Positions 32,270 to 40,122 of a stretch of DNA of 46,813 nucleotides are shown piece after piece. Source of the stretch: Geodermatophilus saharensis (GTDB taxonomy: Bacteria > Actinomycetota > Actinomycetes > Mycobacteriales > Geodermatophilaceae); contig NZ_FZOH01000014.1 of the NCBI RefSeq assembly GCF_900188205.1, positions 1-46,813 of the forward strand. The letters run 5' to 3'. Numbering within the stretch: position 1 is the first letter of the stretch; each line of letters begins with the position of its first letter. A program made the translations under genes and the position numbers. The notes under the pieces were generated by a model that made no database searches, was not told the DNA's origin, and worked only from the letters and a program-made list of their open reading frames with translations.

Positions 32270-33055
32270 GTGGGCACGGACCGCTCCGTGCCGGGTGCTG
32301 TCGAGGCGGGTCTGTGGGGGCTGCTGGGCGGGGCCGCCCTCGTCCTGGGGGCGCTGGTGGCCTGGTTCGTGCGGGTGCCCCGCACGCTCATCGCGTCGGT
32401 CATGGCGTTCGGCTCCGGGGTGCTGTTCTCCGCCGTCGCCTTCGACCTCGTGGAGGAGGCCGCCGACACCGGCGGGCTGGGGCCGACGGCGATCGGCTTC
32501 GTCGGCGGCGCGCTGGCCTACCTGGTCGCCAACGCCCTGCTGGCCCGCCGCGGGGCACGGCACCGCAAGCGGTCCGGCGGCGAGGGGCCCGAGCGGCAGC
32601 CCTCGGAGGACGAGCAGTCCGGCAGCGGGGCCGCGATCGCGATCGGGGCGCTGCTCGACGGCGTCCCGGAGTCGGTGGTCCTGGGCCTGAGCCTGCTCGG
32701 CGGCGGCGCGGTGAGCGCGCCGGTGCTGGCCGCGGTGTTCATCTCCAACGTGCCCGAGGGGCTCTCCAGCGCCGCGGGCATGAAGGCCAGCGGGCGCCGG
32801 GCGGGCTACGTGTTCGGGGTCTGGGGCGGCATCGCGGTCGTCAGCGGCGTCGCGGCCCTGGTCGGCTACCTCGCCCTCGGCGATGCGCCCCCGGAGGCCG
32901 TCGCGGTCATCACCGCCGTCGCCGCGGGCGCGATCCTCACGATGATCGCCGACACGATGATCCCCGAGGCGTTCGAGCGGACCCGCACCTGGACCGGCGT
33001 CATCACCACCGTCGGGTTCCTTGTCGCCTTCGCGATCGAGCGCCTCGGCGCGTGA
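32270..33055 (+). CDS. ZIP family divalent metal transporter
   Basis: Likely brings zinc or another divalent metal across the membrane. The 261-residue protein has about seven to eight membrane helices. The two conserved helices carry LLDGVPESVVLGLSL and FISNVPEGLSSAAGM. The usual metal-binding His residues of HNxPEG and HxxPEG are replaced by Ser and Asp, as in the actinobacterial subgroup of this family. A charged hydrophilic loop of about 35 residues follows the third helix. The GTG at 32270 has GGAG ten bases upstream. The hydrolase gene starts 17 bp behind it, so they probably share a transcript. Confidence 0.83.
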   Translation: MGTDRSVPGAVEAGLWGLLGGAALVLGALVAWFVRVPRTLIASVMAFGSGVLFSAVAFDLVEEAADTGGLGPTAIGFVGGALAYLVANALLARRGARHRKRSGGEGPERQPSEDEQSGSGAAIAIGALLDGVPESVVLGLSLLGGGAVSAPVLAAVFISNVPEGLSSAAGMKASGRRAGYVFGVWGGIAVVSGVAALVGYLALGDAPPEAVAVITAVAAGAILTMIADTMIPEAFERTRTWTGVITTVGFLVAFAIERLGA

Positions 33056-33072
33056 GCGGGCAGGGTGGCGGC

Positions 33073-33987
33073 ATGACCGAGCCCGTGCAGATCAGCATCC
33101 CGGTCGACGGCGGGGACCTCGCGGCCCTGCACTGGGCCGCCGACGCCCCCGGCTCCCCCATCGCCGTCCTCGTCCACGGCATCACCGCCAACGCCCTCGC
33201 CTGGGCCCCGGTGGCCGCGGCGCTGGCCGGGGAGTTCGAGGTCGTGGCGCCGGACCTGCGCGGCCGGGCCGGCTCGGCCGGGCTGCCCGGCCCCTACGGC
33301 CTGGAGCGGCACGCCGACGACGTCGCCACGCTGCTGGACCGCTTCGGCGCCGACGGCGACGCCGGTGCCGACGCCACCGTCCTCGTCGGCCACTCGATGG
33401 GCGCCTTCGTCGCGGCCCTCGCCGCCGCCGGCACGGCCCGCGACCGGGTGCACGGCCTGGTGCTCGTCGACGGCGGCCTGGCGCTGCCCGAGCCGCCCGG
33501 TGCCGACGTCGACGCCAAGCTCGCCGCCGTCCTCGGCCCCTCCCTGGACCGGCTGTCGACGACGTTCCCCGACCTGGCCGCCGTGCGCGCGTTCTGGGCG
33601 CAGCACCCCGCCGTCGGCCCGTGGGTCGACGTCCCCGCGGTCGCCGCCTTCCTCGCCCGCGACCTCGTCCCCGGCGCGGTGCCGCTGCGCAGCGCCTGCG
33701 TGCCGGAGGCCGTGCGGGTCGACGGCGGCGACGTGCTGCTCAACGAGCGGGTGCTGGAGGCGACGGCGAACCTGCCGGTGCCGGCGACGCTGCTGTGGGC
33801 CTCCGGCGGCATGCTCGGTCAGCGGCCGGGGCTCTACGACGAGGTGCGGCTGGCCGGCCTGGGCCTGGAGCCGGCGGGCATCACCGCCCGCGAGGTCCCC
33901 GGCACCGACCACTACTCCATCCTGTGGGCCGACCAGGGCGTGGCCGCCGTCGCCGACGCGGTGCGGGCCGCGGCCGCCCGCACCTAG
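33073..33987 (+). CDS. Alpha/beta hydrolase
   Basis: A 304-residue soluble hydrolase with VLVHGITANALAW (oxyanion loop), the nucleophile elbow GHSMGAF, and a C-terminal His in VPGTDHYSILW. The catalytic acid is probably in the ASGGMLGQRPGLYD region but is not certain. The substrate is unknown. It starts at an ATG 17 bp after the ZIP gene. The only other alpha/beta hydrolase in the window (30117-30929) is quite different in sequence, so the two are not a recent duplication. Confidence 0.85.
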   Translation: MTEPVQISIPVDGGDLAALHWAADAPGSPIAVLVHGITANALAWAPVAAALAGEFEVVAPDLRGRAGSAGLPGPYGLERHADDVATLLDRFGADGDAGADATVLVGHSMGAFVAALAAAGTARDRVHGLVLVDGGLALPEPPGADVDAKLAAVLGPSLDRLSTTFPDLAAVRAFWAQHPAVGPWVDVPAVAAFLARDLVPGAVPLRSACVPEAVRVDGGDVLLNERVLEATANLPVPATLLWASGGMLGQRPGLYDEVRLAGLGLEPAGITAREVPGTDHYSILWADQGVAAVADAVRAAAART

Positions 33988-34073
33988 CCGTACGCTCGAT
34001 GCTGTCGCATCGCCCGGAGCCTGCCGATCCAAACCGCCAAGATCCGTCAGACACGCCCTAGCCGTCGCGACCC
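33988..34073. other. Short convergent gap with possible IS-end relic
   Basis: The gap contains CAAGATCCGTCA, also found inside the IS at 1053-1064, followed by GACACGCCCTAG, which resembles ends of some actinobacterial IS elements. No second end or transposase remnant is present. The two genes here are convergent, but I see no strong hairpin. Confidence 0.25.
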
Positions 34074-35873
34074 CTAGCGCGCCGGGCGGCCCACCACCGG
34101 CGGCAGCACCTCGGGCCCGGCCTCGGGCGGCCGCTCCCCCCGCACCGGGTGCGCCCGCACGGCGAGCACCGCGACGTCGTCCTCCACGCCGTCGCCGAGC
34201 ATGCTGGCCAGCAGGTCGTCGCACAGCGCGGACAGTCCCCTGCCGGCGGAGGCGGCCAGCAGCGCGCGCACCGCGTCGCGGCCCTCGTCGAGGGGGACCC
34301 CGCGGCGCTCGAAGAGCCCGTCGGTGAACAGCAGCAGCGTGGCGCCCTCGGGCACCAGCACCTCGCCGTCGGCGCGCGGGCCGCGCCAGCCGATGCCCAG
34401 CGGCGGGCCGACCGGGGCGCTCAGGTCGCGCACCGTGCCGTCGGGCAGCAGGAGCATCGGGTCGGGGTGCCCGGCCGAGGACCAGCGCAGCCGGCGCACC
34501 CCGGCCGCGCGCTCGGCGGCGTCCTGCTCGACCCGGCAGACCAGCGCGGTGGCCATCGCGGGGACGGCGAGGCCGACCAGGGCGTGGTCGACCCGGCGCA
34601 GCACTCCGGCCGGCTCCTCCAGCCGGTCGAACGCGATGCCGCGCACCAGCGTCTTGACCTGGCCCATGGCCGCGGCGGCCTCGATGTCGTGCCCCATGAC
34701 GTCGCCGATCACCAGCACGGTGTCGCCGTCGGGCTGCAGGAAGGCGTCGTACCAGTCGCCGCCGATGGACACCCCGCGGGTGGCCGGCCGGTAGCGGACG
34801 GCGAGCTCGAGGGAGTCCGGCTGCACGGGCGGGGAGAGCAGGCTGTGCTGCATGCGCTCGGCCACCTGCTGCGCGGCGCTGGCGAGGCGGGCGTTGTCGA
34901 GGGCCAGCGCCGCGCGGCGCGAGGCGATCTCGGCGGTGCTCAGCTCGGCGTCGGTGTGCGGCCCCCGCTCGGGGCCGTTGACCAGCGTGAACGCCCCGAA
35001 CAGCTCGCCGCGGGCGAGCAGCGGGAACGTGGCGACGGCGGAGACCCGCAGCGCCGCCAGCGCCTCGCGGCTGGCCTGGTCGGCCACCATCGCGCGGACG
35101 TCGTCGTCGGTGACGTGCCGCAGCACCACCGGGCGGCCGCTGGCCAGCGCCGTGGGCACCGGCGCCGAGGGCCGGTTGCTGCGCACCCGCAGGTCGGCGT
35201 AGCGGTGCATCGCCGGGACCATCGCGGGGTCGCTGTGCGCGCGGCCGACGTCGCGGCGGCTGCCGTCGGGGTCGACCACGCTGACCAGGCACCAGTCGGC
35301 CAGCAGCGGGACGACGAGGCGGGCCAGCCGGGCGACGGCCTCGTCGACGTCGGTGGTGGCGGTCATGGCCTGGCTGATGTCGCCGAGCAGCACCAGGTGG
35401 CGGGCCGCGGTCTCGGCCCGCGCCGCGGCCTCCGCGGCCGCGGCGGCGGCCTGCTCGCGGGCGGCGACGGCCGCCGCCCGCTCCTCCTCCGCGCGCCGCT
35501 GCGCGGTGACGTCGTCGTAGGTGACGACGAGGCCGGCGTCGGTGAGGAAGGCGTCGGCGTGGAACCAGGTGTCCAGCGGCGCGTACCACGCCTCGGTGGA
35601 GCCCGACCCCCCGCTCCGGCGGACCTGCCGGTAGAGCTCGTCGAACGGGCCGCCGACGGCCTCGGGGAACTCCTCCCAGATGCCGCGCCCGGTGAGGTCG
35701 GCGGCGGTGCGCCGGAGCAGCGTGGCGCCGGCGGGGTTGACGTAGGCGAAGCGCCAGTCCTCGTCGAGCACGAACAGCGGCCGCTGCATGCCCTCGACGG
35801 CCTGCACCAGCAGGTCGTTCGGCGGCGGGGCCAGGCCGTCCGGGGTCACGGGAGGACATGCTGCCGCATGCAC
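34074..35873 (-). CDS. PAS/GAF SpoIIE-type serine phosphatase
   Basis: A 599-residue phosphatase. PAS covers about residues 25-125 (QRPLFVLDEDWRFAYVNPAGATL). An Ala/Glu/Arg-rich coiled-coil linker lies at 126-158. A GAF domain follows (about 160-325) and then SpoIIE/PP2C (about 360-580). The metal motifs GGDWYDAF, IGDVMGHD, SSAGHPDPM, FTDGLFERR and EDDVAVL are intact. It probably dephosphorylates an anti-anti-sigma protein; none is encoded nearby. The GTG at 35873 is the first start in frame; a GTG at 35849 is possible, but both have weak ribosome sites. It is divergent from a clear paralogue at 36026-37702. Confidence 0.9.
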   Translation of the reverse strand: MHAAACPPVTPDGLAPPPNDLLVQAVEGMQRPLFVLDEDWRFAYVNPAGATLLRRTAADLTGRGIWEEFPEAVGGPFDELYRQVRRSGGSGSTEAWYAPLDTWFHADAFLTDAGLVVTYDDVTAQRRAEEERAAAVAAREQAAAAAAEAAARAETAARHLVLLGDISQAMTATTDVDEAVARLARLVVPLLADWCLVSVVDPDGSRRDVGRAHSDPAMVPAMHRYADLRVRSNRPSAPVPTALASGRPVVLRHVTDDDVRAMVADQASREALAALRVSAVATFPLLARGELFGAFTLVNGPERGPHTDAELSTAEIASRRAALALDNARLASAAQQVAERMQHSLLSPPVQPDSLELAVRYRPATRGVSIGGDWYDAFLQPDGDTVLVIGDVMGHDIEAAAAMGQVKTLVRGIAFDRLEEPAGVLRRVDHALVGLAVPAMATALVCRVEQDAAERAAGVRRLRWSSAGHPDPMLLLPDGTVRDLSAPVGPPLGIGWRGPRADGEVLVPEGATLLLFTDGLFERRGVPLDEGRDAVRALLAASAGRGLSALCDDLLASMLGDGVEDDVAVLAVRAHPVRGERPPEAGPEVLPPVVGRPAR

Positions 35874-35938
35874 CTGCCCGCACCCGCCCTCCGGTACCGG
35901 ACCGCCCCGTACAGGTGACGCGCCGGTGCGGCGGCTGG

Positions 35939-35967
35939 TTGGCAGCCGGGGCCGCCTCCGCCACGAT
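35939..35967 (+). promoter_or_regulatory. Possible promoter of the PAS/GAF/SpoIIE gene at 36026
   Basis: TTGGCA (35939-35944), a 17-base spacer and CACGAT (35962-35967) lie 58 bp before the ATG. It resembles the TTGGCC/TACGAT promoter before the paralogous gene at 14999. The first base of the -10 box is not consensus. Confidence 0.35.
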
Positions 35968-36025
35968 CACGGTGGTGTCCGCGGGAGCCAGCCTCGCCCC
36001 GACGGCGCCGGGAGGACCCACGACG

Positions 36026-37702
36026 ATGGCCGAACCGCTCTTCGAGCCCGGCTCCGTGCGCGGCGTGCCTCCCGGCCCCCAGCCCACCGTCCCGCTCCCC
36101 CGCCGCACTCCCCCGCCCGGCGACCCGGCCGCGCTGGCCGCACTCGTCGACCGGCTGCCGGCCGCCGTCCTCGCGCTGGACCCGGAGGGGCGGCTGACCT
36201 GGCTCAACGCCGCCGCCGAGCGGCTGCTCGGGCACCTGCAGGCCGACCTGCTCGGTCGGGTGCTCACCGAGGTGCCCGGCACCGCGGGCCGGGCGCTGGC
36301 CTCGGCGGGGGCCGAGGCCGCCGACTCCGCCGAGCCGGTGACCGTGCAGGCCGGCGGCGGCTGGTACGAGGTCCGCGCCGCGCGGGCGGCCGAGGGGCTC
36401 GCGCTCACCGTCTCCGACGTGTCCCGCCGCCGGACGGTGCAGGAGCGCGCCGACCGCGCCGCCGCGCGCGCGACGCTGCTGGTGCGGGTCGCCGCGGAGC
36501 TGTCCGGCGCGCTCGACGGCGTCTCCGCGCTCGGCCGGCTCGCCCGGCTGGTCGTCCCGGTGCTGGCCGACGGCTGCGTGGTCACCGTCGTCGACCGGGA
36601 GGGCCGCACGCGCGACGTCGGCTCGTGGCACGCCGACCCCGAGCGCCGGGACCTGCTGGCCCGCTACGCGCGGGTGCGGCTGGACACGCTGCCGCCGGAG
36701 TCGCCGGTGGGGCGGGCGCTGCGCACCGGGGAGCCGGTGTCGGCCCCGGTGACCGAGGTGCTCGCGCTCATGTCCGACGAGCGGACGCGGGAGATGCTGC
36801 GGGACCTGCGCGCGGAGTCGGTGCTGGTGCTGCCGCTGCCGGCCGAGTCGCGGACCGTCGGCGTCCTGTCGCTCTACCTCGACGCCGGCCGGCTCCCGAC
36901 CCCCGAGGACCACGCCACCGCCCGCGCGGTGGCCGTGCAGGCCGGCCGCGCCATCGACCGGGTGGGCCGGCAGAGCCGCCAGATCCAGCTCGCCGAGGCG
37001 CTGCAGCGCAGCCTGCTCACCGCACCCCCGGCCTTCCCCGGCGTGGAGCTGGTGGTCCGCTACGTGCCGGCCGCCGAGGCGGCCCGGGTCGGCGGGGACT
37101 GGTACGACGCGTTCTCCCACCCCGACGGCGACGCGGTGGTGGTGATCGGCGACGTGGTCGGGCACGACACCGCCGCCGCGGCCGCGATGGGCCAGCTGCG
37201 CGGCCTGGTCCGCGGCATCGCGCACTCCAGCCGGGGCGGGCCGGCCGAGGTGCTGCGCGGCCTGGACGAGGCGATGGCCACGATGCACGCCGGGACGCTG
37301 GCCACCGCCGCCGTCGCCCGGCTGGAGGCCGGGGGCACCCGGCTGCGCTGGGCGAACGCCGGGCACCCGCCGCCGGTGCTGCTGCGGCCCGACGGCGGCG
37401 TGACGGCGCTGGCCCACGAGGAGGCCGACCTGCTGCTCGGCGTCGACCCGACCGCGGAGCGCCGGGAGGACGTGGTCCCGCTGGCTCCCGGGTCCACGGT
37501 GCTGCTGCACACCGACGGCCTGGTCGAGCGGCGCGGCAGCACCCTCGACGAGGGCAGCGAGCGGCTGCACCGGACGCTGGCCGAGCTGGCGGGGCTGCCG
37601 CTGCCGCGGCTGTGCGACGAGCTGCTGGCCCGGCTGCTGCAGGGGACACCGCAGGACGACGTCGCCCTGGTCGCGCTGACCGTCGGCCGGCCCTCCCCCT
37701 GA
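36026..37702 (+). CDS. PAS/GAF SpoIIE-type serine phosphatase
   Basis: A 558-residue phosphatase starting at an ATG with GGAGG ten bases upstream. The Pro-rich N-terminus (about 10-32) leads into PAS (about 35-135, LPAAVLALDPEGRLTWLNAAAERLLG), GAF (about 150-310) and SpoIIE/PP2C (about 330-555). Metal motifs GGDWYDAF, IGDVVGHD, WANAGHPPP, HTDGLVERR and QDDVALV are present. The first aspartate motif of the family is intact. The open frame extends upstream to 35858, but that part lacks a ribosome site and overlaps the divergent gene. It lies 92 bp before an RsbW-like kinase gene on the same strand, which supports a partner-switching role. Confidence 0.92.
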   Translation: MAEPLFEPGSVRGVPPGPQPTVPLPRRTPPPGDPAALAALVDRLPAAVLALDPEGRLTWLNAAAERLLGHLQADLLGRVLTEVPGTAGRALASAGAEAADSAEPVTVQAGGGWYEVRAARAAEGLALTVSDVSRRRTVQERADRAAARATLLVRVAAELSGALDGVSALGRLARLVVPVLADGCVVTVVDREGRTRDVGSWHADPERRDLLARYARVRLDTLPPESPVGRALRTGEPVSAPVTEVLALMSDERTREMLRDLRAESVLVLPLPAESRTVGVLSLYLDAGRLPTPEDHATARAVAVQAGRAIDRVGRQSRQIQLAEALQRSLLTAPPAFPGVELVVRYVPAAEAARVGGDWYDAFSHPDGDAVVVIGDVVGHDTAAAAAMGQLRGLVRGIAHSSRGGPAEVLRGLDEAMATMHAGTLATAAVARLEAGGTRLRWANAGHPPPVLLRPDGGVTALAHEEADLLLGVDPTAERREDVVPLAPGSTVLLHTDGLVERRGSTLDEGSERLHRTLAELAGLPLPRLCDELLARLLQGTPQDDVALVALTVGRPSP

Positions 37703-37794
37703 GCCCATCCTGCGGCGCCGGACACGGTTGGGCGGACGGCGGGATGGGCACCCGATGACCGTCCGAGAACGGGACGCGACGACGGAGAGAGGAC

Positions 37795-38253
37795 ATGGGC
37801 CGACTCACCTGGCCGCTGCGGCCCCTGCCCGACGGGCGGGGTGAGCTGTGGCGATGGGACCTGGAGGACGTCGCCGAGCTCCCCGGGGCGCGTGCCGGCC
37901 TGCGCGAGCACCTCGGCTCCCTCGGCTTCCCCCGCGACCCCGACGACCCGGCGTCGGACCGGCTGGTGCTCGCCTTCGACGAGCTGGCCTCCAACGCGCT
38001 GCGGCACGGACGGTCGCCGGTCGTGGCGACGGTGGTCGCCGGCACCGGCGGCTGGCTGCTCGACGTGAGCGACCGGGACGCCGACACGATGCCCTCCCCC
38101 GCCGTCGGGCGGGACCCGTCGAAGGGCGGGCTCGGGCTCTACCTGGTGGCCCGCCTGTCGGTGGCGCACGGCTGGTACGTCGACGACGGCTGCAAGCACG
38201 TGTGGGCGTGCCTGCCGACGAGCGTCGAGGAGTGCGCGGTCACCTCCGCGTGA
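37795..38253 (+). CDS. RsbW/SpoIIAB-like anti-sigma regulatory factor (serine kinase)
   Basis: A 152-residue HATPase_c protein that in this family binds a sigma factor and phosphorylates its antagonist. The N box is FDELASNALRHG (E63, N67), followed by LDVSDRDADTMP and the G2-like GGLGLYLVARL. It is preceded by GGAGAGAGG. The preceding gene encodes a SpoIIE phosphatase, the natural counter-enzyme. No STAS-domain antagonist or sigma factor is nearby, so the partners must be encoded elsewhere. It ends at a strong hairpin. Confidence 0.88.
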   Translation: MGRLTWPLRPLPDGRGELWRWDLEDVAELPGARAGLREHLGSLGFPRDPDDPASDRLVLAFDELASNALRHGRSPVVATVVAGTGGWLLDVSDRDADTMPSPAVGRDPSKGGLGLYLVARLSVAHGWYVDDGCKHVWACLPTSVEECAVTSA

Positions 38254-38281
38254 GGCGCCCGGGGCGGCGGACGACGAAGGA

Positions 38282-38332
38282 CCCCCCTGCGCCCCGCCAC
38301 GAGCGGGCTCGCGGCGGGACCCTGCAGGGGGG
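38282..38332. terminator. Long hairpin between convergent genes
   Basis: Outer nine-base arms CCCCCCTGC and GCAGGGGGG (38282-38290 and 38324-38332) enclose a second near-perfect 12-base pairing (11 of 12) around a short loop. It lies between the anti-sigma gene and the end of the chemotaxis operon, serving both. Confidence 0.7.
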
Positions 38333-38361
38333 CCGCTCCGTTCCGTCACGCGGGGCGGTCC

Positions 38362-38853
38362 TCAGGGGACGACGAGGGAGAGCCGGCCCCTGCCGTAGCC
38401 GGGGACGTCGACGGCGAGGTCGAGCCGGTGGAAAGCGGCCAGCATCCCGGCGACGTCGCCGGGCAGGTCCTCGCCCGGCACGTACAGCCGGTACAGCTTC
38501 GAGTGCGGCGCGCCGGGCACGTTGAACAGCGCCGACAGCACGTTGACGACCTCGTGCAGGGCCTCGGCGAGCATCGCGGTGAGCTCCCCGTCCTCCTCGA
38601 CGGCGTCCCGGACGCCGCCGGGCGGCAGCAGCGCCAGCGCGCCGCCGGTCCAGGCCGACAGCGGCAGGTCCAGAACGCACAGGGCGTTGACGGCCATCGA
38701 CGGGCCGACGTAGACCGCCACCGAGACCGGGTCCCGCTCCGTGGGCGTGACCGGGGCGCCGGGGGTCACGCCCACCGGCTTGCCGACCAGCCCGGACAGC
38801 ATGTCCTTGACGGCCTTGGCGTCGGGCAGCGAGACGGTCAGCGGCGCGGTCAC
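38362..38853 (-). CDS. CheX/CheC-like protein, last gene of the chemotaxis operon
   Basis: A 163-residue soluble protein. The segment EALHEVVNVLSALFN contains an E-x-x-N pattern like the catalytic motif of CheC/CheX/FliY phosphatases, which remove phosphate from CheY. The rest (YVGPSMAVNALCVLDLPLSAWTGGALALLPPG) fits a CheX-like fold but is divergent, so the call is tentative. The GTG at 38853 overlaps the stop of the upstream cheY-like gene by 4 bp. Its coupling to a receiver protein supports a phosphatase or partner role. Confidence 0.6.
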   Translation of the reverse strand: MTAPLTVSLPDAKAVKDMLSGLVGKPVGVTPGAPVTPTERDPVSVAVYVGPSMAVNALCVLDLPLSAWTGGALALLPPGGVRDAVEEDGELTAMLAEALHEVVNVLSALFNVPGAPHSKLYRLYVPGEDLPGDVAGMLAAFHRLDLAVDVPGYGRGRLSLVVP

Positions 38854-39212
38854 GACAGCACCCCCTCGAGGTTCTCCCGGAAGGACTCCTCGGTGAACGG
38901 CTTGGCGATGAGGAACAGCGCGCCGGCGTCGGCGGCCTTCTCCCGCATCTCCGCCGACCCCTCGGAGGTGACGAACCCGAAGGGCACCGCCGAGCCGGAG
39001 GAGCGCAGCGCCTGCAGGAACTCCAGGCCGGTCATGTTCGGCATGTTCCAGTCCGACAGGACCAGGTCGGGGTTCTCCGACCGGACCTTGTCGTAGCCGT
39101 CGCGGCCGTCCTCGGCCTCGACGACCTCGTGGTCGTCGTAACCGGCCTGCCGCAGGGTGCGGATGACGATCTGCCGCATCACGCGGCTGTCGTCGGCGAC
39201 CAGGATCTTCAC
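38850..39212 (-). CDS. cheY: CheY-like single-domain response regulator (second copy)
   Basis: A 120-residue receiver domain with the acidic pair ADDS near the start, phospho-acceptor D54 in LSDWNMP, Thr/Ser in VTSEGS and K104 in IAKPF. No output domain is present. The start GTG at 39212 overlaps the upstream CheX-like stop by 4 bp. It lies between two CheX-like genes, and its likely role is to carry or drain phosphate from CheA. Its sequence is close enough to the copy at 39733 to suggest an old duplication of a CheY-CheX pair. Confidence 0.9.
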   Translation of the reverse strand: MKILVADDSRVMRQIVIRTLRQAGYDDHEVVEAEDGRDGYDKVRSENPDLVLSDWNMPNMTGLEFLQALRSSGSAVPFGFVTSEGSAEMREKAADAGALFLIAKPFTEESFRENLEGVLS

Positions 39213-39736
39213 AGGGGCACCTCGTTCTCTCGCTCGGTGTGCAGGGGGGACTGCACGGAGACGGTCAGCGGCTGACCGCGCCACAGGACGGCGACGCGGC
39301 GGGTGTCGGCACGGGAGCCGGCAGGTGGGGTGGCGCCGACCTCGGGCAGGCCGAGGACGGACGGTCCGGGGAGGACGGCCTTGACGTTGCCGCCCACCAC
39401 GTTGGCGAGCTCGCCGAGGGCGTCGTCGACGTCCTCGGCCTCGAGCACCGCCGGGGCGTGCTCGCCGAGCAGGGCCCGCGTGAGCTCCGCGGCGGTGTCG
39501 CGGCCGCAGGTCAGCACGACGGCGCCGGTCCACGGGCCGACGATCTCGACCCAGGAGCTGCTGGTGTCGGCCGGCAGCGGCGCCGGCAGCGGGACGAGCA
39601 CCTCGTCCTCGCCGACGAGGGCCAGCCACGCCTGCTCGGCGATCTGCAGCAGCGTGTCCCCGTCGAGCAGGTCGACGACGGCCGGCGGGCGGTCGCTCGC
39701 GCGGCGGCGCAGCCCGGTGTCGCGGGGGGCGGTCAC
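39209..39736 (-). CDS. cheX: CheX-like chemotaxis phosphatase
   Basis: A 175-residue protein. The motif ELANVVGGNVKAVLPG keeps the E-x-x-N and following G-N that CheX and CheC use to dephosphorylate CheY. The remaining sequence (WTGAVVLTCGRDTAAELTRALLG) fits the CheX fold. The start GTG at 39736 overlaps the upstream cheY stop, and its own stop overlaps the next cheY start. It probably resets one of the two CheY proteins. No CheZ or CheD is encoded here, so it would be the main signal terminator. Confidence 0.75.
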   Translation of the reverse strand: MTAPRDTGLRRRASDRPPAVVDLLDGDTLLQIAEQAWLALVGEDEVLVPLPAPLPADTSSSWVEIVGPWTGAVVLTCGRDTAAELTRALLGEHAPAVLEAEDVDDALGELANVVGGNVKAVLPGPSVLGLPEVGATPPAGSRADTRRVAVLWRGQPLTVSVQSPLHTERENEVPL

Positions 39737-40122
39737 AGGGCGACCTCCTGCGGGAGCAGGCCGAGCAGCGCGAGCTTGTCGCGGATGGCGTCGGCGGTGA
39801 ACGGCTTGATCACGTACTCGTGGGCGCCGGCGGCCAGCGCGCGCACGATCTGGCCGTGCTCGCTCTCGGAGGTGACCATCATCAGGGTCACCGCGCGCCA
39901 GGCCGGGTTGGCGCGGACGGCGTTGACGAACTGCAGCCCGTCCATCACCGGCATGTTCCAGTCGATGGTGCACAGGTCCGGAGTCCAGCCCTCGTGCAGG
40001 ACGTCGAGCGCCTCCTGCCCGTGGCCGGCCTGCCGGGTCTCGTAGCCCAGGCCCTCGAGGATCCCGGTCACGATGCGCCGCATGGCGCGGGAGTCGTCGA
40101 TCACCAGAGCGCGCACGGTCAT
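39733..40122 (-). CDS. cheY: CheY-like single-domain response regulator (first copy)
   Basis: A 129-residue receiver with VIDDSRAMRR, D54 in TIDWNMP, VTSES and K106 in VIKPF. It is a standard chemotaxis output protein that binds the flagellar motor when phosphorylated; whether this copy or the one at 38850 reaches the motor cannot be told. The ATG at 40122 overlaps the cheR stop by 4 bp. Confidence 0.9.
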   Translation of the reverse strand: MTVRALVIDDSRAMRRIVTGILEGLGYETRQAGHGQEALDVLHEGWTPDLCTIDWNMPVMDGLQFVNAVRANPAWRAVTLMMVTSESEHGQIVRALAAGAHEYVIKPFTADAIRDKLALLGLLPQEVAL

